In this document: positions 7,172 to 12,143 of the stretch, in pieces
How positions within the stretch are numbered: position 1 is the first letter of the stretch
Layout: each line of letters starts with the position of its first letter
Assembly: GCF_002455975.1 (NCBI RefSeq)
Contig: NZ_DKLM01000155.1
Span: forward strand, 1-12,143
Source of the DNA: Clostridium sp. UBA6640
Lineage (GTDB): Bacteria > Bacillota > Clostridia > Clostridiales > Clostridiaceae
DNA length: 12,143 nt
Reading direction: 5' to 3'
The notes under the pieces: generated by a model
The model's input: only the letters and a program-made list of their open reading frames with translations
Told to the model about the DNA's origin: nothing
Databases searched by the model: none
Translations under genes and position numbers: made by a program

Positions 7172-7236
7172 CAAATATATTTTTATTTCCATTAATCCAT
7201 CCTTATATGAACATAGTATCTTTCACATGAAAAAGA

Positions 7237-7304
7237 TAGTAGGTTTATTTATATAGATAAAATAGTAAAAAACCTACTAACTTTCTAAAGGTTAATAGGT
7301 TTTT
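7237..7304. terminator. Bidirectional terminator with a competing hairpin
   Basis: The terminator is formed by AAAAAACCTACTAAC (from 7267) and the complementary arm GTTAATAGGTTTTT (7291-7304), with one C/A mismatch and U-tracts on both strands; it serves the amine oxidase and the opposing DUF1622 gene. In addition TAGTAGGTTT (7237-7246) is the exact 10-base complement of AAACCTACTA (7270-7279), so the left terminator arm can instead pair upstream. Confidence 0.8.
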
Positions 7305-7333
7305 AATTTTAACAAAATTTTTTAAAAAGTATT

Positions 7334-7687
7334 TTAAACTTCGCTATTTTGTTGTTCAGCATGATGATTTTTATCAAACTTAATCTCCCAATGAATAACA
7401 AAGGTTAATATTGCTCTTAATAAAATTATCGCAGCTAAAATATACATTTCATCAAGGGTTCTTATAAGTACAGTTTTTAATATCTCACCTGCTAACTTAA
7501 ACTCCAAAGCAAGTGCTAAAGCTTCAGCAAAATCTACTTTTATTAAATTAGTACTTGGATTAAATAAGCTTTTTATATACTGATAAAATCCCTTAAGTGC
7601 AGAAATTACAACTATAATAATTCCTATTAATTCTAAAAAATGAATAATATAAGGAAGTATTAAGTTAATAAGATATTCTAGGCTCAC
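7334..7687 (-). CDS. DUF1622 family membrane protein
   Basis: A small integral membrane protein of 117-120 residues and unknown function. Three hydrophobic segments are visible: LILPYIIHFLELIGIIIVVI near the N-terminus, the middle segment ALALALEFKLAGEILKTVLI, and MYILAAIILLRAILTFVI. The pattern FLELIG, then EALALALEFKLAGEIL, then AAIILLRAIL followed by a charged tail fits DUF1622 (PF07784). ATG at 7696 abuts the ribosome binding site AGGAGG (7702-7697) with no spacer, which is unfavourable. GTG at 7687, nine bases from AGGAGG, gives a better start and a 117-residue protein; I use it with moderate certainty. It is alone on its strand here; the chimeric ORF lies upstream about 160 bases away. 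Overall length matches the family. Confidence 0.85.
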   Translation of the reverse strand: MSLEYLINLILPYIIHFLELIGIIIVVISALKGFYQYIKSLFNPSTNLIKVDFAEALALALEFKLAGEILKTVLIRTLDEMYILAAIILLRAILTFVIHWEIKFDKNHHAEQQNSEV

Positions 7688-7857
7688 TTCGATCATCCTC
7701 CTATGATTCTATACATGGTTAAGGGTAATGTATTCCACCAATCAATAGGAAAATCCTTCATTCTACAAAGTATATTAAATAATATAATATTTATATAATA
7801 TATTTATAAATTCTTACATTAGTTAACAAATAAGTGTAAGTTTTATACTGATTATGA

Positions 7858-8241
7858 TTAATTTGTTAAATCTAATAGCGGTAACTTTACTTTAAATATA
7901 GTTTTTTCTTCATCGCTATACGTAGCTATTTTTCCATTGTGTAATTGAATGATATTTTTTGTTATAGCTAAACCAAGCCCTGATCCACCAGCTTCTTTTC
8001 TCATTAGTTTCTCTTCTTTCGTCATATCTGAAAAAAATCTTACATTAGGTTTTATTAAATCGTTAGGTTTATAATTTTTATCTAACGAATGTTCTCTATT
8101 TACCAATACTAAAATATCATCAGAATTTTTTTCAACACTTACTTCACTTGAAATATTTAATTTATTTGCTGCTTGGGCCATTCCAACAATGCCTAAAATT
8201 ATAATTATTGTGTATAATACCTCTCTAAGCAATTTTTTCAA
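7858..8241 (-). pseudogene. Chimeric remnant: VanY-like carboxypeptidase N-terminus fused in frame to histidine kinase C-terminus
   Basis: The 127-codon ORF starts with TTG 8241, seven bases after AAGGAGG (8255-8249). Residues 1-25 form a signal peptide or anchor (hydrophobic YTIIIILGIVG, then AQAA). Residues about 41-84 (DDILVLVNREHSLDKNY, PNV, EEKLMRKEA) match the N-terminal segment of VanY-type M15 D,D-carboxypeptidases, just before their catalytic domain. At residue 85 the protein becomes a sensor-kinase ATPase end: GGSGLGLAITKN is the G2 box, then IIQLHNGKI and a final FKVKLPLL strand. The carboxypeptidase zinc residues and the kinase phospho-His, N and G1 boxes are all missing, so neither activity is possible. 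The join (about 7989-7990) is in frame. I read it as a deletion or recombination scar of a locus with a carboxypeptidase upstream of a kinase, in the same orientation. The promoter and ribosome binding site look intact, so it may still be translated. Confidence 0.8.
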
Positions 8242-8569
8242 AACTATTCCTCCTTAAATTAGATAATCTTCATTTTGCACTAAGAGCAACATTCAAAATT
8301 GTTTATTGAAAATAACTTTAAATATTTAGCTAAATGCTAATATATTTTGATTTTAAGAAAGATAGTTTAAGAAAATTATAATAAAACCTTAAGAATTCTT
8401 AAGATTCATTATGTAGATAAATGGAAGTCGGTGATTTATAGTGAAAATTAATAGATGATTAATTTTAATTTTTTTAATATAATAATTTGTGTGTATTAAA
8501 AGACATGAAATTTATGAAGGTCAAATTTATTTACTTTAAAATCTTAATTAAATAATAGGAGAATATTAT
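8242..8569. other. Divergent intergenic region, no gene seen
   Basis: About 330 bases between the chimeric ORF (-) and the 51-residue ORF (+). It holds the ribosome binding site of the chimera (8249-8255), a promoter/operator (8375-8404) and otherwise AT-rich sequence with many stops. A six-codon reading at 8420 (MEVGDL, then stop) recalls the linker of response regulators but is far too short to call. Confidence 0.5.
8375..8404 (-). promoter_or_regulatory. Promoter with OmpR/PhoB-type operator for the VanY/kinase ORF
   Basis: CTTAAGAATTCTTAAG (8388-8403) is a perfect 16-bp palindrome. It also contains two direct TTAAGA hexamers spaced 10 bp apart, the spacing that OmpR/PhoB-family response regulators bind. 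On the minus strand a perfect -10 TATAAT (8380-8375) lies seven bases downstream, so the palindrome covers the -35 position, as at activator-dependent promoters. It reads towards the chimeric ORF. The cognate regulator gene is not in the window. Confidence 0.55.
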
Positions 8570-8725
8570 ATGACAAATAAAAATATTGAAATGATGAAAA
8601 AAATTATTGAAGAAAAGAAAAATAAGAGTTCAAAGCAAAATGGTACACAAAGAGCAGAAAAGTCAATGGGACAGCTAAGGAAGGGAAAAAGTAGTAAAAA
8701 AACTGGTGGAGTATTTGATAAATAG
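8570..8725 (+). CDS. Small basic hypothetical protein, 51 residues
   Basis: ATG 8570 follows TAGGAGA with good spacing; the stop is TAG 8725 and a strong terminator follows, so a complete monocistronic unit is present. The product begins MTNKNIEMMKKIIEEKKNK, an amphipathic charged helix, followed by a polar middle (QRAEKSMGQLRKGK) and the ending KKTGGVFDK. It is Lys-rich, with no membrane segment or signal peptide. The RAEKSMGQLRK...GGVFDK pattern resembles short conserved clostridial proteins of unknown function as I remember them. It is similar in style, though not clearly homologous, to the 42-residue protein at 5171. Function unknown. Confidence 0.8.
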   Translation: MTNKNIEMMKKIIEEKKNKSSKQNGTQRAEKSMGQLRKGKSSKKTGGVFDK

Positions 8726-8754
8726 AATATTAATTAATAGTATTAAAATAAAAA

Positions 8755-8788
8755 AACATTAAGTTTAAATGAAAACTTAATGCTTTTT
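8755..8788. terminator. Bidirectional terminator between the 51-residue ORF and the symporter
   Basis: CATTAAGTTT (8757-8766) pairs exactly with AAACTTAATG (8773-8782), followed on the + strand by CTTTTT and on the minus strand by a run of seven T. It can end both converging transcripts. Confidence 0.88.
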
Positions 8789-8832
8789 ATATATAAATTT
8801 AAGAAAATAATTATTTCTAATAGTTATAAACT

Positions 8833-10002
8833 TTATTTAGCATAATTTTTCTTTTCAGCAATTCCTGAAAGCATGAGAGCTAAAGCTCCATCGCCAGTTA
8901 TATTACATGCTGTTCCAAAGCTATCTTGTAAAGCAAATATAGTCAATATAAGAGCTGTTCCTGCTTCATTAAATCCAAGAACACTTATTATTAATCCAAG
9001 AGATGCCATTACAGTCCCACCAGGAACTCCAGGAGCCCCTATAGCAAATACACCAAGTAAAAGAATAAATAGTATCATAGATGAAACAGAAGGTAACTGT
9101 CCATAAAGTATTTGTGATACTGTCATAACAAAGAATACTTCTGTTAATACTGAGCCACAAAGATGAATATTTGCACATAATGGAATTGCAAAATCCACTA
9201 TATCTTCTCTTAATACATCAGATTTTTTTGCTGACTTTAAAGCCATTGGTAAAGTAGCTGCTGAGGACATAGTTCCAACAGCTGTTAAGTATGCAGGTCC
9301 ATAATTTTTAAGTACTTGCCATGGGTTTTTTCCTGATATAAGACCAGCGATAAGATATAATACTGTAAGCCAAATAAAATGTCCAATTAGAACTATAATT
9401 ATGACTTTTATAAATACCGGTAATTGTGTTGTTATAGAACCTTCATAAGCTAAAGTAGCAAATGTAGATGCTATAAATATAGGAAGTATAGGAATAACGA
9501 TTCTATTTACTATACTTAAAACTATGCCTTGGAATTGATCAAGCAATTTTTCAAATAAATCAGCTTTTGTCCAAGCTGTTGCAAGTCCAATCAATATTGA
9601 AAGTACTAAAGCACTCATCACTGACATAACTGGAGGGATATCCAATTTAAATATTAGTTCAGGAAGTTCTTTTAATCCTTCAGTAACGGGAATTATGGAC
9701 AATTTTGGAATTAAAACATATCCAAAAAATGATGAAAATGCTGCTGCTCCAACAGATGATAGATATGCTAATAATACTGCAAATCCTAGCAATTTTGATG
9801 CATTGCTTTTGAGTTTTGCTATTGATGGAGCAATAAATCCTATTATAATTAGTGGCACAGCAAAGAATATTATTTGCCCTAATATATATTTTAGGGTAAC
9901 AATAATGTGTATGAAGCTAGCTGGAGAATTGAGTCCAACTAAAAGGCCTATTATAACGGCAAGAATTAGCTTAAATATTAAGCTGTTAAATAATTTTTTC
10001 AT
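8833..10002 (-). CDS. DAACS-family (dicarboxylate/amino acid:cation) symporter, atypical substrate site
   Basis: A 389-residue inner-membrane secondary transporter (PF00375 fold: eight transmembrane helices plus re-entrant hairpins HP1 and HP2), slightly short for the family. HP1 is MSSAATLP (245-252), in place of the usual SSSGTLP type; HP2 has GAPGVPGG. The TM7 NMDGT sodium motif is replaced by HLCGS (280-284). TM8 reads DSFGTACNITGD (360-371): D360, T364, N367 and D371 are kept, but the Arg that holds the side-chain carboxylate of Asp/Glu is G363. The substrate is therefore probably not an acidic amino acid or C4-dicarboxylate, and the coupling ion may differ. The start is ATG 10002 with AGGAGG (10016-10011) eight bases upstream. 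It is monocistronic, with a terminator-like hairpin in its leader. Family is certain; substrate unknown. Confidence 0.93.
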   Translation of the reverse strand: MKKLFNSLIFKLILAVIIGLLVGLNSPASFIHIIVTLKYILGQIIFFAVPLIIIGFIAPSIAKLKSNASKLLGFAVLLAYLSSVGAAAFSSFFGYVLIPKLSIIPVTEGLKELPELIFKLDIPPVMSVMSALVLSILIGLATAWTKADLFEKLLDQFQGIVLSIVNRIVIPILPIFIASTFATLAYEGSITTQLPVFIKVIIIVLIGHFIWLTVLYLIAGLISGKNPWQVLKNYGPAYLTAVGTMSSAATLPMALKSAKKSDVLREDIVDFAIPLCANIHLCGSVLTEVFFVMTVSQILYGQLPSVSSMILFILLLGVFAIGAPGVPGGTVMASLGLIISVLGFNEAGTALILTIFALQDSFGTACNITGDGALALMLSGIAEKKNYAK

Positions 10003-10032
10003 AAATAAGTCCTCCTATATATTTTGATTATA

Positions 10033-10075
10033 AAATATAAAAAGCCTCTTTCTTTGATATATAAAGATAAAAGCT
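10033..10075 (-). promoter_or_regulatory. Terminator-like hairpin in the symporter leader
   Basis: On the minus strand AGCTTTTATCTTT (10075-10063) pairs with AAAGAAAGAGGCT (10055-10043) with one mismatch and two G-U pairs, loop seven bases, followed by TTTTTATATTTTAT. No minus-strand gene lies upstream that it could serve, so it is in the symporter leader, about 20 bases before the ribosome binding site. A TATAAT at 10089-10084 would start transcripts almost at the hairpin, which would make it a 5' stabilising stem; a start further upstream would make it an attenuator. Confidence 0.55.
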
Positions 10076-10089
10076 ATTTTAAAATTATA

Positions 10090-10429
10090 GTGATATGTCA
10101 ATTACGTTAATTCAAGAAATTTACAATTAAATTAATTATATTATAAAACTTATAGTATTTAAATATAAATTTGCATTTACTATAGAAGTTATAATAGTGA
10201 TTATTAAGTATAAGTGGTAAAACATAATTTTAATATGTGAAACTTATAATTGTCAAAGTAGTTATTTGAAAATATATAGTTATTTTTAATCTCTGAGATG
10301 TAAGATTATGATTAAAAAGAAAAACTATAACATTATATAGATACTTTAAAATAGGATTTTTTATTAAGTTTAAATTCTAAATGCTTTTATGGTAAACTTG
10401 TAATATGAAGAATATTGGTTACAAAACTC
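10090..10429. other. Divergent intergenic region, nothing recognised
   Basis: Roughly 340 bases between the symporter (-) and the RelA/SpoT-domain gene (+). It is very AT-rich and stop-dense on both strands, with TTGACA on the minus strand (10103-10098) but no well-spaced -10. No riboswitch, tRNA or small ORF with a ribosome binding site was found. Confidence 0.5.
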
Positions 10430-10441
10430 AGGAGGATGGTT

Positions 10442-12004
10442 ATGGAATTAAAGATGTTTCAATTTATTGATGATTCTATTACATATTTTAAAGATATAGA
10501 AACCCATTTAGATAACCTATGTGAAGATATAGAGCATTATTTTGAAGAAATGTTAATGGAAGAAGATCAAGGAGTTCTAAACATTAATTCTAGAGTAAAG
10601 TCTATTAGTAGTCTAAAAGAAAAGATTATTAGAAATAATTATTATAAAAAATATAGTACTGTAGAGGAGTTTTTTTCTAACCTTTCAGATTTAATAGGAA
10701 TTAGAATTGAATGTAGGTTTATTGAGGATGAAAATAAAATATACAAGGTAATTAAAACACATTTTACGGAAATAGATGAAGAAGGTTATTATTATAGTCC
10801 ATCAAAGAAAAATATAAAATTAAAATTATCAGATAAACAACCGCAAGAGCAGAAAAATGGATTTAAGATATTTAGAATAGATGGTTTCTATGAATATAAT
10901 GATAAAAAATTCAATTTTGAACTTCAAATCAAATCTTTAGTTAATATATTTTGGGGTGAAATAGAGCATAAAATAATATATAAAAATAATAATTATATGT
11001 TAGTTGATGAGTTTTATAAAAATATAATGGGAGCAATTAAGAAAAACCTTTCTATGATAGATAATCAACTTTTACTTATATATGATCAAGTGAATAAGTT
11101 TAATACTATTAATCCAACAGTTAGGAAAGCTCAATTAGAAACTGTACTGTCTAAAATAATCTATGATATATTTTCTACGCAAATGAAAAAGAGTATAGGG
11201 TTAATTGTAGATTTTAAAAAGTCCTGTGATGCCATAGTAAAATATATATTTAGAACTAACAATGCAGAAGATTTAGATGACTATAATGAAACTTTATTAA
11301 AAACTTTATCTAGATTAAATGCTATAGGAAAAGATGATATGAACTTTAATTCTCAAATAGAATTTGAAAGGGAAGTAGGATTCAAAGATGAGTTCTGTGA
11401 TACTGTTGGCACCGCAATATTAAAGTCAATCAATACTGACTTTCAGTGGAATTTGTTTTTTAGAATGTTATTTCAAATAGAATTAGGAAATAACTCAGAG
11501 GATTTTGAAAGTTTCATAATATACTTTAAAAATATATTTTTAAAAAATATCAGTTTTTCAAAGTTAAATTTTCTATTTAATGAAGAGCAATCGGAAAACA
11601 TAAAAGATTCTATAATAAAACAATTGTCTATATGTTTTATAGAGATAGATTCCATTACATTTATATATGAAGAAAATATAGAAAAAATTAATCAAGAAAT
11701 AAATAATACTATAAAAGATATATTTACTAATATAAATACTTATGATCAGTGGGAAGATAATAAAGATATTTATTTAACACTATTCAATTTAAAGATACTT
11801 TCGATATTTGACTATAAAATTAAAACCGTAAAGGTAAAAAGTTTTATAGAAAGAATTAAAGTCTCATCTACTACCAACATTCAAATAAGCGAAAGTATTT
11901 TAAAATACATTGATAAATTAGAATTGGTAACAGAAATATCAGCGAAAGATGCTTTAAAATTAATTAAAATAAACAATATTAGTGAAGGTATTAAGAAATT
12001 TTAA
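10442..12004 (+). CDS. RelA/SpoT-domain protein with a long unassigned C-terminal region
   Basis: A 520-residue protein. After an acidic helical start (1-45), residues about 46-200 form a RelA/SpoT nucleotidyltransferase domain (PF04607): RVKS (51-54) with K59, SDLIGIRIECR with the metal-ligand D83, and FELQIKS (E160) followed by FWGEIEHK (W171-K177). There is no HD hydrolase domain and no TGS/ACT domain. The motif that is usually YQS or YRSxH in synthetases reads GFKIFRI (140-146), so the substrate-binding Tyr and following residues are changed. Residues about 215-520 are charged and probably helical, without a recognised domain. I chose ATG 10442, six bases after AGGAGG (10430-10435); a TTG at 10415 lacks a site. 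It is monocistronic, with its own terminator. It may make (p)ppGpp, modify another target as toxSAS enzymes do, or be inactive; the sequence alone does not decide. Confidence 0.85.
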   Translation: MELKMFQFIDDSITYFKDIETHLDNLCEDIEHYFEEMLMEEDQGVLNINSRVKSISSLKEKIIRNNYYKKYSTVEEFFSNLSDLIGIRIECRFIEDENKIYKVIKTHFTEIDEEGYYYSPSKKNIKLKLSDKQPQEQKNGFKIFRIDGFYEYNDKKFNFELQIKSLVNIFWGEIEHKIIYKNNNYMLVDEFYKNIMGAIKKNLSMIDNQLLLIYDQVNKFNTINPTVRKAQLETVLSKIIYDIFSTQMKKSIGLIVDFKKSCDAIVKYIFRTNNAEDLDDYNETLLKTLSRLNAIGKDDMNFNSQIEFEREVGFKDEFCDTVGTAILKSINTDFQWNLFFRMLFQIELGNNSEDFESFIIYFKNIFLKNISFSKLNFLFNEEQSENIKDSIIKQLSICFIEIDSITFIYEENIEKINQEINNTIKDIFTNINTYDQWEDNKDIYLTLFNLKILSIFDYKIKTVKVKSFIERIKVSSTTNIQISESILKYIDKLELVTEISAKDALKLIKINNISEGIKKF

Positions 12005-12041
12005 ATTATATAAATATTACTAGAGAAAACAGAAAACTGTG

Positions 12042-12088
12042 AACTCCACCTTTTTAGAAGTCTATCTTCTTAAAAAGGTGGAGTTTTG
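12042..12088. terminator. Strong terminator after the RelA/SpoT-domain gene
   Basis: The arms 12042-12060 and 12066-12085 pair over about 19 bp with one bulged base and loop TCTAT; the outer part, AACTCCACC with GGTGGAGTT, is the GC-richest. Followed by TTTTG. Confidence 0.92.
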
Positions 12089-12107
12089 TATTAGAAGCAA
12101 TACATTT

Positions 12108-12143
12108 ATATAGGATTCCTTAATGAAAAATGAAGAATTATGG
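12108..12143. repeat. Partial repeat at the window edge, copy of 4040-4061
   Basis: The first 22 bases are identical to 4040-4061. It then continues ATGAAGAATTATGG to the window end, so the element is cut. The hairpin and tandem repeat at 1-66 may be the other end of the same repeat family (inference). Confidence 0.6.

Noticed and set aside
7813..7840. Hairpin CTTACA/TGTAAG after the chimeric ORF as its terminator
   Set aside because: Only six strong pairs and no clear U-tract on the minus strand; too weak to call a terminator.
8420..8437. Short reading MEVGDL then stop, recalling the linker before a response-regulator DNA-binding domain
   Set aside because: Six codons are too few; the following bases give no continuing homology in any frame without frameshifts.
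8873..9106. Plus-strand ORF inside the symporter gene (also 8969-9178 on the minus strand and 9695-10027 on the plus strand)
   Set aside because: Overlapping-frame shadows of the symporter, with no ribosome binding site and composition unlike a real protein.
11473..11655. 60-codon minus-strand ORF inside the RelA/SpoT-domain gene
   Set aside because: Antisense shadow without a ribosome binding site or independent evidence.

Overview
The window looks like chromosomal DNA of a low-GC Firmicute, most likely Clostridium sensu stricto. The evidence is the very AT-rich base composition, strong AGGAGG-type ribosome binding sites, A/T-heavy codon use, U-tract terminators after nearly every gene, a clostridial-type 552-residue GluRS, and a GlnRS, which most Firmicutes lack but some clostridia carry. 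I cannot name the species. There is no rRNA, tRNA, CRISPR array or intact transposase.

Layout. Positions 1-158 hold a repeat-like leader: a perfect hairpin, a 7-bp tandem repeat and a possible promoter. gltX (168-1826, +) and glnS (2058-3713, -) converge on a symmetric terminator and a 160-bp palindromic, TA-flanked, MITE-like element; the outer edge of that element supplies one base of the glnS stop codon. Degenerate relatives of the element lie upstream of glnS. Next come about 600 bases with no convincing gene (3915-4523), a small winged-helix DNA-binding protein (-), a 42-residue basic protein (+), an L-amino-acid-oxidase-like flavoprotein (+), and a DUF1622 membrane protein (-). Then follows a chimeric ORF (-) that joins the N-terminus of a VanY-like D,D-carboxypeptidase to the C-terminus of a histidine kinase. 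After it are a 51-residue basic protein (+), a divergent DAACS-family symporter (-) and a RelA/SpoT-domain protein with a long unassigned C-terminal region (+). The window ends inside a copy of a repeat also seen at 4040-4061.

Most genes are monocistronic, each with its own ribosome binding site and terminator, so this is a string of independent units rather than one operon-encoded system. The two synthetases form a functional pair, charging tRNA with Glu and Gln. The rest looks like mixed metabolic, envelope and stress functions with signs of past rearrangement: element insertions around glnS and a deletion scar in a former cell-wall/two-component locus.

I do not see a clear new multi-gene system. 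The items most worth following are the VanY/kinase chimera with its response-regulator-like operator, the TA-element that helps form the glnS stop codon, the RelA/SpoT protein with an altered substrate motif, and the symporter lacking the usual substrate-binding Arg.
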